The notes beneath the pieces were generated by a model. That model did no database searches. It was not told the DNA's origin and saw only the letters and a list, made by a program, of their open reading frames with translations. From Agrobacterium tumefaciens (GTDB taxonomy: Bacteria; Pseudomonadota; Alphaproteobacteria; Rhizobiales; Rhizobiaceae), in assembly GCF_013337285.1 (NCBI RefSeq), contig NZ_SUPW01000004.1, forward strand, positions 186,001 to 250,000: a stretch of DNA of 64,000 nt, read 5' to 3'. Made by a program: the position numbers and the translations under genes. Of the stretch, positions 28,387 through 37,672 are shown one piece after another (position 1 is the first letter of the stretch; each line of letters starts with the position of its first letter).

Positions 28387-28832
28387 CCGGTAATGTCCTC
28401 GCGTCCCTTCACCACCATCATCGTGCCTGTCATGGAGGCGATCAGTTTTGCCGGTCCGTCGGCAAGCGCATAGGCGCGGCCGTCGGCAACGATCAGATTA
28501 TTTCCGGGCTTGATGATCTCGCCACGAAACAGGAACCGATCGCCGCGACCCGGCGACATGAGGTTGACCTTGAACTCGATGGTCAAAAGCGAGGCTTCCG
28601 GCTCGATGATCGTATAGGCGGCATAGGTGCAGGCCGTATCCAGACCGGCGGCGATGACGCCGGCATGCAATATGCCATGCTGCTGCGTCAGCTTTTCATG
28701 AAAGGGCAATTCGATTTCCACCAGCCGGTGTTCGATACGGCTGATCTGCGCATCGATTGCCTGCACGACACCCTGCCGCGCAAAGCTTCTTTCTATCCGC
28801 TGACGAAAATCGCCGGGATCCGTGATCTCCAT
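28383..28832 (-). CDS. PaaI-family hotdog thioesterase
   Basis: 149 residues with the hotdog-fold pattern: LTQQHGILHAGVIAAGLDTAC on the central helix (HGxxHAG, where the family often has HGG) and a following beta sheet (LLTIEFKVNLMSPG, DRFLFRGEIIKPGNN). It hydrolyses acyl- or phenylacyl-CoA thioesters. It shares a 4-base start/stop overlap with the nucleosidase, an association common in rhizobia but of unclear logic. Confidence 0.85.
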   Translation of the reverse strand: MEITDPGDFRQRIERSFARQGVVQAIDAQISRIEHRLVEIELPFHEKLTQQHGILHAGVIAAGLDTACTYAAYTIIEPEASLLTIEFKVNLMSPGRGDRFLFRGEIIKPGNNLIVADGRAYALADGPAKLIASMTGTMMVVKGREDITG

Positions 28833-28912
28833 GGCCTACCTGCCTGCTCTAAGTCTCCACCGCAAACTGACATGGCGTGGGACGACGGGCAAGGCAAGGG
28901 TGCGGAAGTCAT

Positions 28913-29365
28913 TTAGGTCAGGAGGCCGATACTCGCATTCAGCAGGGTGGCGAAGCCAACCCAGAGGGCATAAGGAACGAAAAGCCACATCGATATCCTG
29001 TCACGGCGATAGGTGAGTGCGATGAAGGCGAGGATGCAGATCAGCATCGGCACGATGATGACCAGTGCGCCCGCCGGGCTTTGCATGCCGAAAAAGATCG
29101 GCGACCACAGGAAATTCAGCACCATCTGGGTGAACCAGAGGCGCATGCGTGTCCCCATCCGCTTCCTGATCCATGTCCGTGCGCCGGCGATGCCGATCAG
29201 CACGTAAAGCGTCGTCCAGACCGGCCCGAAAATCCAGTTAGGCGGATTGAAGAACGGCTTTTGCAGTGATTGATACCATTCGCCGGGCACATTGTTGACG
29301 CCGATCAGCGCCCCAACGGCAACAACTGCAACCACGAAAACAATATACACGTTGAGGTTTTTCAT
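28913..29365 (-). CDS. tspO: TspO/MBR family tryptophan-rich sensory protein
   Basis: 150 residues with five membrane helices. The family signatures are visible: PFFNPPNWIFGPVWTTLYVLIG, LWFTQMVLNFLWSPIFFG and the last helix with YALWVGFATLLNASI. It binds porphyrins and cholesterol-like ligands and is linked to tetrapyrrole and oxidative stress control in alphaproteobacteria. It stands next to the iron and haem-related cluster at 29.4-34.5 kb on the same strand, though a 51-base gap and lack of overlap leave co-transcription open. Confidence 0.93.
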   Translation of the reverse strand: MKNLNVYIVFVVAVVAVGALIGVNNVPGEWYQSLQKPFFNPPNWIFGPVWTTLYVLIGIAGARTWIRKRMGTRMRLWFTQMVLNFLWSPIFFGMQSPAGALVIIVPMLICILAFIALTYRRDRISMWLFVPYALWVGFATLLNASIGLLT

Positions 29366-29416
29366 GACGCTTCCAATGCGCCGGCCGCGCTTTGGTTCCC
29401 GTGCCTTTTCAGTATT

Positions 29417-30511
29417 TTAGCTGGCGATGCGCACGATATGCTGGTCCCATGCCACGTCACTGCGCAGGGTTTCGAAAAATCCATCATAGGAAGAAACCGC
29501 AATCCCCCGGGCGGAGGGTGCAACGCCCGCTGCGTCGCGCACGCTTACCTCTGAAACCACCCGCCCGGTTTTCGCATCCAGCGTCACCGCGGCATTGCCA
29601 TTGGGCGACGTCAGACCCACCAGCCCCTCGCGCCGGTTGACGGCGATGGCGCCGACATAATTGGCAAGGCGCACCGTCGTTTCCTCCGGCAGGTCGACGA
29701 AGGCCAAATCCTCGCCCTTGGCGAAATGGCCGACCAGTGGCGGCAGATCGTTGCGTGGTCCCTCATATTGGCATGCGAACCAGACGCGACCGTCATTGCC
29801 AAGGTCTACATGGCGGGTGGAAAGCTGCCGCAGCCGGTCCGGCATCGTATGTTTCTGGATTAACTGGCCCGTTGCGGCATCCAGAAGCACGAGAGAGGGT
29901 TGCATGCTGTCGATATTGAGCTTGGTACGGCCGAAATCCGGGTGGGTTTCGATGCCGCCATTGGCGATCACGATCAGCCGCCCGTCATCGCTCACCGTCA
30001 TATCATGCGTACCGACGCCGTGGGCATCGTATTCGCCGATACGGGCAAATCCATTTTTGGCGTCGTAAAGCCCGATAACACCGCGATTGCCGTCGAAGTC
30101 GTTTTCGCTGGCATAGAGAATTGCGCCATCGGGGGAAAATTGCCCGTGGCCATAGAAATGGCGGTTCTCCGGCGTGTGCATCACAATCGGTTCGCGGTGC
30201 CGCGCGGGATCGAAGGCCATGAAGAAGGTGCCGGGCCGGCGCGCAAAGGCCACGGTCGTGCCCGTGGCGTGGCTCGTCGCCATTCCATGCGCGCGGGCGG
30301 GAAGCGCAACACGGTCGATGATCTCGCCACGCTCGCTCACCGTCGCAATACCGTAGGAGCCGTCACGGGCGCGGAAGGCAGAAGCAAAGACGGCGTCTGT
30401 GCGTTCCAGCGCATAAAGTGAACGGGGAGCCAGCGTGGCGAGAAAGGGAATGCCCACCGCCTTGATGAAGCTGCGCCGATCTATCAGCATCCGTTTGGCG
30501 CCTGATATCAT
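29417..30511 (-). CDS. DUF1513 protein, Tat-exported beta-propeller-like
   Basis: 364 residues from the ATG at 30511 (another ATG at 30490 starts directly at MLIDRRSF). The N terminus carries a twin-arginine signal, DRRSFIKAVG plus a hydrophobic stretch, so it is exported folded. The rest is rich in repeated YDAK/GxIxD strands (FSPDGAILYASEND, SDDGRLIVIANGG), like a seven-bladed beta propeller. It is the last gene of the imelysin/di-haem cluster, four bases after the second imelysin. DUF1513 occurs with these partners in other proteobacteria, and its biochemical function is not established. Confidence 0.85.
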   Translation of the reverse strand: MISGAKRMLIDRRSFIKAVGIPFLATLAPRSLYALERTDAVFASAFRARDGSYGIATVSERGEIIDRVALPARAHGMATSHATGTTVAFARRPGTFFMAFDPARHREPIVMHTPENRHFYGHGQFSPDGAILYASENDFDGNRGVIGLYDAKNGFARIGEYDAHGVGTHDMTVSDDGRLIVIANGGIETHPDFGRTKLNIDSMQPSLVLLDAATGQLIQKHTMPDRLRQLSTRHVDLGNDGRVWFACQYEGPRNDLPPLVGHFAKGEDLAFVDLPEETTVRLANYVGAIAVNRREGLVGLTSPNGNAAVTLDAKTGRVVSEVSVRDAAGVAPSARGIAVSSYDGFFETLRSDVAWDQHIVRIAS

Positions 30512-30515
30512 CGGC

Positions 30516-31637
30516 TCAGTCCCCGTCGGCGAAGGAAAAGCCGGAGCTGAGGCCGATCGCGCCGCCATATTGGTCATTGAGACGGTAGATCAGGTCTTTG
30601 CCGTTGAGGAGCAGGTAATCCACCTTGGCGCGCTGATCATCTTTTTCCAGCGCCTTTTCCACGTCCGTATCGATTGTTCCGGAAATGCGGATCATCGACT
30701 TGGCGATGAAGTCGATTGAATTAACGATGGAGCGCTGATCGGGCGGCACGAGTTCGACCATATCGGCGGTGTGCAGCAGGGTCTGAACGGCCTTGATGTT
30801 GGTGGCAATGCTCTTCCACGTCAGGCCGGAGCGCCAGTAAATGGCGGTACGGGGAAACCGCGCCTTGTCAGGCCTCTTATAGAAGGTTTCGATCCGCTGG
30901 TCACGGATCGCCTCTGAGCCATGCACGAGAATGCCGAGCAGGGCAACCAGGGCCTCGCGCTCGTCTCGAAAGACCGGATTGTCCGCTCCGGGCTGCGTCC
31001 AGTTTTTCTGCGCGCCATCAGGGGCGTTCCAGCTGTCGGAAAGCTCGGCCGCCACATTGGCGATATTGCCGGCGATGGCCGCGCCGAAGCGGCAGCGGAA
31101 ATCCCCCATTTTGTCGAGCAGTTCTTCCGCGCCAGTGCCGTAAAGCACGAATTCCAGCGCGCCAAGCCCCTGCGCCGCGACACTCTTGCCCTTCAGGCCG
31201 TCGGCGCTGGTGACGCTCTCATCCTTTTCCGAGAGGTAACGCTGCACCTGTTTCAGCCCCAGCCCCTTCTTGTCGGGGTAATAAAGCACGCGTTCGAAAC
31301 GGTTCTGCTCGATGACAGGGCCGACCCGCACGATCTCGATGGTCGACCAGTTCGCTACCGTATCGGCAAAGGCTGCCTTGGCCGCCTCATCCGTCGTTTT
31401 GGAGGGCGCTGCGCAGAAGGCCTTCATGCTGCCTTCGAGCCTGTCTGCCGATTGCCGGAAGTGGTCGTAACCGGGGCGTATGAAGCCGTTCACCGCCTTT
31501 TCCATAACGCTCCGTACCTGTGCGGGGTCGAGCGGTGGCGGCGGCATCAGTTCCACATCCTGCGCCATCGTCGGCTGATTGGTCAAAAGCAGCAGCACGG
31601 AAACGAGGCCGGATATTTTTCGCATGGCATTTTTCAT
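30516..31637 (-). CDS. Imelysin-family protein (M75 fold) lacking the motif His
   Basis: 373 residues from the ATG at 31637, which overlaps the TGA of the upstream di-haem gene. Upstream open frame to 31733 is coding for that gene. Residues 1-25 form a signal peptide. The helical imelysin/EfeO-like fold is recognisable (ADTVANWSTIEIVRVGPV), but the family motif GxHxxE reads GLGALE at 157-162, so the metal-binding His is replaced by Gly159 while Glu162 remains. It is probably periplasmic and acts with the canonical imelysin upstream in the cluster. The change suggests altered or lost metal binding. Confidence 0.84.
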   Translation of the reverse strand: MKNAMRKISGLVSVLLLLTNQPTMAQDVELMPPPPLDPAQVRSVMEKAVNGFIRPGYDHFRQSADRLEGSMKAFCAAPSKTTDEAAKAAFADTVANWSTIEIVRVGPVIEQNRFERVLYYPDKKGLGLKQVQRYLSEKDESVTSADGLKGKSVAAQGLGALEFVLYGTGAEELLDKMGDFRCRFGAAIAGNIANVAAELSDSWNAPDGAQKNWTQPGADNPVFRDEREALVALLGILVHGSEAIRDQRIETFYKRPDKARFPRTAIYWRSGLTWKSIATNIKAVQTLLHTADMVELVPPDQRSIVNSIDFIAKSMIRISGTIDTDVEKALEKDDQRAKVDYLLLNGKDLIYRLNDQYGGAIGLSSGFSFADGD

Positions 31638-33160
31638 CAAAGGGACTCCAGAAAAGCCAGCAAAGCCTGCCGGTCGGATTTTTGCAAGGCGGCAAAGGCG
31701 TCGCGCGCTTTTTGCCCTTCGCCGCCGTGCCACAATATTGCTTCTGTCAGGCTGCGCGCCCGCCCGTCATGCAGGTAAAAACCATTGCCATTGACGCTTC
31801 GCGTCAGGCCGATGCCCCAGAGAGGCTGCGTTCGCCATTGTCTCCCGCTCGCTTCGCCCACGTGCTGGCCATCGGCAAGCTCCTCTCCCATGTCATGCAG
31901 CAGGAAATCCGAATAGGGCCAGATCAGCTGGAAAGAATGCATGGGGTCGCTCGCATCACGGCGGGTGACAAATTTCGGCGTATGGCAGGCCGTGCAGCCG
32001 GAGGTGTAGAAAAGCTGCTTTCCCCGCAGAGCGGTCGGATCACCGGCGTTGCGGCGCTGCGGTACGGCAAGGTTTTCAGTGTAAAAGGCTACAAGGTCGA
32101 GAACGGGGTCAGAGGCCTCCACCGGCCCCAGCCGTGGCTGCACGCCGGTCGGCATGGCAAGACAGTCCTTCTGGGTTTCGGTGCAATCACCATAGGCGTT
32201 CGGTGCATCCGCCGTGGAGATGCCGATATCGTGGGAGAACGCGCTGGCGCTCTGATCGCGAACGCTTGCATTTTGGGCTTTCCAGCCGAACCGCCCAAGT
32301 TTCAACTCGCCGGTGCGATGATCCCTGACCCACGCAGGGCGGCCGGCAATGCCATCGCCATTCTTGTCATCGGGATCGGCTTTGACCAGAATATCGATAT
32401 CGGCAATGGCCTCGATCAGGCCAAGCCCGAGGGTTGGCATGGCGATCCGCGCCGAAACCGTCGTGTCGGCGCCAAGCGGGCCATATTGGAGGTCCGCTAC
32501 GGCATAGGCAGGCTTGCGCAGCATCGCCACCTCTCCATCTAAGAGGCGCACGGGCGTTTCAGAGTAGGAAATGACCGGCTTGCCCTCGGCTGGAAGGCCG
32601 GGAATGGCAAGGTTCTGCAATTGCCGGCCATAGGTCTCGTCGGGGAAGTTCAGCACCTCGTGGCGCGCAATCGCGGTACGTTCCGCCTCGTTTCGGGCCG
32701 GTCGCGCCAACCGCAGAAACAGGGAGACGGCGTCTTCCCCGGCAAGAGGCGGGCGGCCTCTGCCATCCTTCACATGGCAGGTCTGGCAGGATCGCGCATT
32801 ATAAAGCGGCCCCAGCCCGTCCGATGCCTGTGTGGAGGAGGGGGAGGAGACCCAGAGCTTCTGGAACAGCGCATTGCCGAGCTTGAAATCCTGCTTCCGC
32901 TCGAATTGCATGGTGGCGGAAGGATGCGAAAACGCGCCGCTATCGGCTTTGTTGGTACTGGTCGTTGCGCCGCCGGACATGGCCTCGAAGGGCTCGGGCC
33001 TGGTAAAATCCGTCGTCGGCGCGGTCACGGCCTGAACACGGTTATGGTCTTTCTCCGTCAGATCGCCACGCACCGGTTCGGCAAGAGATATCGACGCCAC
33101 GAGGCAGGCTGCCCCGGCGAAGAAGAACGGCGTGCGGATCGGCAACAGCAAAATTGTCAT
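31637..33160 (-). CDS. Di-haem oxidoreductase family protein (DUF1111)
   Basis: 507 residues with an N-terminal signal (about 1-28). Two CxxCH haem c motifs are present: CQTCH at 125-129 and CTACH near residue 390. Distal Met/His ligands seem available (e.g. the TMQF, MPTG regions). The family is related to MauG and di-haem peroxidases and is often called putative thiol oxidoreductase. Beside imelysins it may oxidise or reduce periplasmic iron. It starts 57 bases after the canonical imelysin gene and overlaps the next by 4 bases, so the cluster is one operon. Confidence 0.9.
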   Translation of the reverse strand: MTILLLPIRTPFFFAGAACLVASISLAEPVRGDLTEKDHNRVQAVTAPTTDFTRPEPFEAMSGGATTSTNKADSGAFSHPSATMQFERKQDFKLGNALFQKLWVSSPSSTQASDGLGPLYNARSCQTCHVKDGRGRPPLAGEDAVSLFLRLARPARNEAERTAIARHEVLNFPDETYGRQLQNLAIPGLPAEGKPVISYSETPVRLLDGEVAMLRKPAYAVADLQYGPLGADTTVSARIAMPTLGLGLIEAIADIDILVKADPDDKNGDGIAGRPAWVRDHRTGELKLGRFGWKAQNASVRDQSASAFSHDIGISTADAPNAYGDCTETQKDCLAMPTGVQPRLGPVEASDPVLDLVAFYTENLAVPQRRNAGDPTALRGKQLFYTSGCTACHTPKFVTRRDASDPMHSFQLIWPYSDFLLHDMGEELADGQHVGEASGRQWRTQPLWGIGLTRSVNGNGFYLHDGRARSLTEAILWHGGEGQKARDAFAALQKSDRQALLAFLESL

Positions 33161-33217
33161 TGAATCGGAAGCGTCTGGAAATAACGGGCCGCAGCGGTCT
33201 GCGGCCCGTCGTAAAGC

Positions 33218-34495
<1,278 letters not shown>

Positions 34496-34575
34496 GATCC
34501 CTCTCCTTTGGCGGCCATGAAATGACTTCACGCCACAGCAGGGGAGTTCTGACCCAATCACAAACTTGTGTCAAA

Positions 34576-34600
34576 CATTCTAGTTTAGAATGCTTTGAAA
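34576..34600. promoter_or_regulatory. Iron-regulator-like site upstream of the imelysin cluster
   Basis: Two overlapping signals: CATTCTA-gtt-TAGAATG (34576-34592), a perfect 7-3-7 inverted repeat, and TTTAGAA-tgc-TTTGAAA (34584-34600), which matches the Irr box TTTAGAA-N3-TTCTAAA at 12 of 14 fixed positions. It lies 81 bases upstream of the first imelysin start, between that gene and the rRNA methyltransferase gene. The identity of the regulator (Irr or another iron sensor) is inference. Confidence 0.5.
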
Positions 34601-34650
34601 CAAGCTCGGGCGGTATTTCGCAAGTAAAATCACTGCGTGCAAATCGGCTT

Positions 34651-35940
34651 TTATGCTTTGCGCTTCATCAAGCAGAAGAAGAAACCGTCCGTATCTGTGG
34701 TTGCAGGCGTCAGCGTCACTGTCTTTCCGTCGGAGGAATGCGGTTTGTTCGCATTTGCACCGAAAGTCGTCTGCCAGCGCTCCAGCGCAGAACCGATGAC
34801 AAATTCGGGATTTTCCTCGCAGAAACGCCTGACCTGCTGTTCGTTTTCCTCAGGCAGAACGGAGCAGGTGACATAAAGCAACTCGCCGCCCGGCCGCACG
34901 AAACCCTTGGCCTGCGACAGCGCCTCACCCTGCTGCTGCACGCGTTCTTCTAGGTTGCGTGCCGTCAGCCGCCATTTGGTGTCGGGGCGGCGGCGCCATG
35001 TGCCGGTGCCGGTGCAGGGCGCATCCACTAGAACGCGGTCGAATTTTCCCTGGAAGGGCACAAGCCCTGCTGTACGATCATGGACCTGCACATTGCGGGT
35101 GCCGGCCCGCTTCAGCCGCTCGATGATCGGCGCAAGCCGCTTGCGGTCGGCGTCGAAGGCGTGAACCTGGCCTTTATTATTCATGCTGGCGGCCATGGCC
35201 AGCGTCTTGCCGCCGCCTCCGGCGCAATAATCGAGTATCTGTTCGCCCTCATGCGCGCCGGCGAGATCGGCTACGATCTGCGAACCCTCGTCCTGCACTT
35301 CGAACCAACCCTTCTGGAAGGAGAGTTCGGCGGTGACGTTCGGCAGGCGGGAAGGGCCTTCGCCGGCGGGGATGCGAACACCCTGACGGGCGATCCGGGT
35401 GGCTTCCGCGCCGCTTTCCGCAAGCGCCTTCAGCACCTTGTCGCGGGTTGCCTTCAGCGTGTTGGCGCGCAGGTCAAGGGTCGGCCGCTCATTCAGCGCC
35501 TGCGCTTCAGTAAGCCAGTTTTCACCAAATGCCGTTTCGAGGGAAGATTGCACCCATTCGGGAATATCGCCCTGAATATGGGCCGGCGCGTCACCGAGAG
35601 AGCGGGAGAGAAAGGCCTGCTGCCTTTGTTCGTCTGGTGCGGCGGGGGCGAACTTGTCGCCATCGAATTCCGCCGCCAGTTCCGAAAAGCTTTTGCCCCA
35701 TTGGCGCAGCAGCACGGCATAACCAAGCGAGGCGGCGCTGTCGTCATCCATCAGCCAGGCGTGCGACAGCTTCATGCGCAGCGCGTCGTAGACGATGTTG
35801 CCGATCGCAGCCCGGTCGCCGGATCCCGCGAAACGATGGGCAAGGCCCCAGTCCTTCAAGGCATCGGCGACGGGACGCCTGCGTCCCTCGATATCCGCCA
35901 ATACTTCGATTGCTCCGGCCAAACGCCCGCCCAAACGCAT
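34651..35940 (-). CDS. RsmB/NOP-family RNA (cytosine-5) methyltransferase
   Basis: 429 residues. An N-terminal NusB-like domain (about 1-130) precedes the methyltransferase core. SAM-binding ILDYCAGGGGKTLAMA, catalytic VDAPCTGTGTWRRRPD (the releasing/catalytic Cys of motif IV) and VTCSVLPEENEQQV (motif VI Cys) are all present. It methylates cytosine in 16S rRNA or a related RNA. The gene is single, and its stop is followed by the promoter region of the imelysin cluster. Confidence 0.88.
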   Translation of the reverse strand: MRLGGRLAGAIEVLADIEGRRRPVADALKDWGLAHRFAGSGDRAAIGNIVYDALRMKLSHAWLMDDDSAASLGYAVLLRQWGKSFSELAAEFDGDKFAPAAPDEQRQQAFLSRSLGDAPAHIQGDIPEWVQSSLETAFGENWLTEAQALNERPTLDLRANTLKATRDKVLKALAESGAEATRIARQGVRIPAGEGPSRLPNVTAELSFQKGWFEVQDEGSQIVADLAGAHEGEQILDYCAGGGGKTLAMAASMNNKGQVHAFDADRKRLAPIIERLKRAGTRNVQVHDRTAGLVPFQGKFDRVLVDAPCTGTGTWRRRPDTKWRLTARNLEERVQQQGEALSQAKGFVRPGGELLYVTCSVLPEENEQQVRRFCEENPEFVIGSALERWQTTFGANANKPHSSDGKTVTLTPATTDTDGFFFCLMKRKA

Positions 35941-36000
35941 TGTCTACCTCTTTTGCTGATAAGCCCGGTTGGTAGACGCGAATGGCGGCGAGGGCAAGGC

Positions 36001-36369
36001 TCAATCGGCCTTGACGATCTCGTAGCAGACCTTGGCTGTGCCAGAGCTGATCATGCCGATGTTCTTGGCGGCAGCCTTGGAAAGATCGAGAACGCGACCC
36101 TTGATGAACGGACCGCGGTCATTGATGCGCACCACCACGGCCTTGCCGTTGCGCGCGTTGGTAACCTTGACCTTGGTGCCGAACCGCAGCGAGCGGTGAG
36201 CGGCGGTCAGGTTGGCGGCGTTCATACGCTCGCCCGAAGCAGTCTTGGAGGTCAACGCATACCACGATGCGCCTCCACAACCATTTGCCGCATTCGCCTG
36301 AAGAGGCGCGATGATGGAACAGGCGGCTATAGTTGCAGCGGTGAAAGTTATACGACGGATATTCAACAA
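36001..36369 (-). CDS. RlpA-like double-psi beta-barrel protein, exported
   Basis: 122 residues: signal peptide (about 1-27), then the RlpA core [56 protein letters not shown] and [15 protein letters not shown]. The catalytic Asp of RlpA (the NDRGPF Asp) is kept. It lacks the SPOR domain, so septal targeting through denuded glycan is unlikely. Such proteins act as lytic transglycosylases or bind the cell wall. Its long AT-rich upstream region with dyads at 36502-36653 suggests tight regulation. Confidence 0.86.
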   Translation of the reverse strand: MLNIRRITFTAATIAACSIIAPLQANAANGCGGASWYALTSKTASGERMNAANLTAAHRSLRFGTKVKVTNARNGKAVVVRINDRGPFIKGRVLDLSKAAAKNIGMISSGTAKVCYEIVKAD

Positions 36370-36501
36370 ACTGTGCTTCCCTGAAAATCGGCCCCGCGCC
36401 GATTGATTGTGCCCTTGCTAAACGACCATGAACTGGCCTGAACGCCTTTTGATGCGAGATTGTAGGGCGAGGGAAAAATGGCGAAAAAAAGCTAAGCTCA
36501 A

Positions 36502-36535
36502 ATCACGAAGTGTTACAGACTGTAATATTCGTGAT
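36502..36535. promoter_or_regulatory. Nested double dyad with TCACGAA arms
   Basis: The outer arms ATCACGAA (36502-36509) and TTCGTGAT (36528-36535) are perfect inverted repeats. Between them lies a second perfect dyad, TTACAG-a-CTGTAA (36513-36525). The layout suggests binding sites of two regulators or one cruciform/RNA structure. Confidence 0.55.
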
Positions 36536-36632
36536 CATTAGCCGGAAAGGTGTCCGTAGGGCGGACGGATAAGAAAATGGAAAAAATAACGCAGAATCAA
36601 CGCGCAATCGAAATGCTGTTACAAGTCACGGC

Positions 36633-36653
36633 TTCGTGAATCCACTTCACGAA
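36633..36653. repeat. Inverted repeat TTCGTGAA-tccac-TTCACGAA
   Basis: A perfect 8-5-8 dyad with the same TTCGTGA/TCACGAA arms as the dyad at 36502-36535. The spacer therefore contains four copies of the 7-mer in 151 bases, all in inverted pairs. Confidence 0.6.
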
Positions 36654-36796
36654 ATGTGAGTGAAATATTTTTCTAATTGCTATGATTTTAGTGAATTTTG
36701 TTTGGTTAATAAAGTCCTAATTGACCAAAATGCGACGAAAACCATCCTCAAAAGTAGGTTTGGAAGGATTTTTCATCGCTTTTAACGGCTACGTCT

Positions 36797-37669
36797 TCAG
36801 CCTCGCCAGAGACCGTTTGCCCACAACTCCGTCAGCGAGATTTTGTACTCCGGAAAGTCGAAATTGAAGCCGAGACTGCGTATTTTAGCGTTGGAAACAC
36901 GCTTGTTCTCGCCGTAGAAGGAGCGCGCCATAGGGGTCAGATCGGCGGTTTCGAATGCCTGTTCGGGCGGCGGCTCCACACCCATCAACGTCGCGGCGAA
37001 GCTCACCACATCCTGCGGCGGGCTGGGTTCGTCATCCGTGACGTTGAAGATGCCGTGCTCGTTTTTCCGTGCCAGAAAGGCAAGTGCCGCACCGATATCC
37101 TCGACCCTGATGCGATTGAACACCTGATCTTTCTTCACCAGCCTTCGCGCCGTTCCCTTTTCGAAATTCATGAAGGCATTGCGTCCGGGGCCATAAATTC
37201 CGGACAGACGAAGGGTGACAAGCGGCACATTTGCTTTTTGGGCGGCCGCAGTCCAGGCAGCTTCGGCAGCGACCCGCTCCACGGAACGGGCGGAGACAGG
37301 GCGACAGGGGCTTTCTTCATCCACCCAGGCGCCGTCATGATCGCCATAAACACCGACGGTGGAGAGATAGGTCATCCATTCCAGCTTCGGCAGAAACCGT
37401 TTCAGATCGTCGCCCAGCAGCGCCAGCAACGGATCACCTTGCCCGCCGGGCGCGATGGACTGGACGAGATGTGTGATATTGCCCATCGCTGCGATGAGAT
37501 CGTCATTAAGATGGACGCCGTCAAAAAGGAACGGCGTCATGCCTGCGGCTTCGAGGTTCGGAAACTTATTCTGACTGCGCGTCGTACCGGAAATAGTATC
37601 GGCCACGGATTTCAGCGCGTTTGCGATGGCTTTTCCCGAATATCCCGCGCCAAAAATCATCACATGCAT
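36797..37669 (-). CDS. NAD-dependent epimerase/dehydratase family (extended SDR) protein
   Basis: 290 residues. The Rossmann motif MIFGAGYSGKAIANAL (GxGxxG, about 5-12) binds NAD(P). A Ser-Tyr-Lys triad is not fully canonical: YLSTVGVYGDHDGAWVDE has S and Y, but the usual YxxxK Lys is absent. Such YeeZ-like proteins may be atypical SDRs. It begins three bases after queG ends, so it is the last gene of the GST-queG-SDR run. Confidence 0.82.
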   Translation of the reverse strand: MHVMIFGAGYSGKAIANALKSVADTISGTTRSQNKFPNLEAAGMTPFLFDGVHLNDDLIAAMGNITHLVQSIAPGGQGDPLLALLGDDLKRFLPKLEWMTYLSTVGVYGDHDGAWVDEESPCRPVSARSVERVAAEAAWTAAAQKANVPLVTLRLSGIYGPGRNAFMNFEKGTARRLVKKDQVFNRIRVEDIGAALAFLARKNEHGIFNVTDDEPSPPQDVVSFAATLMGVEPPPEQAFETADLTPMARSFYGENKRVSNAKIRSLGFNFDFPEYKISLTELWANGLWRG

Positions 37670-37672
37670 GCG

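Larger units (their letters stand above)
36370..36796. other. AT-rich 427-base spacer upstream of the RlpA-like gene
   Basis: No credible ORF. It is visibly richer in A and T than its neighbours and contains the dyads listed at 36502-36535 and 36633-36653, plus TTAA-N7-CTAA at 36706-36720, one base off a CtrA site. It may hold a complex promoter or a small RNA gene. No poly-T terminator is evident. Confidence 0.6.

Noticed and set aside
36706-36720. TTAA-N7-CTAA resembling a CtrA site upstream of the RlpA-like gene
   Set aside because: It misses one consensus base in an AT-rich region where chance matches are likely; kept only as a remark in the spacer entry.
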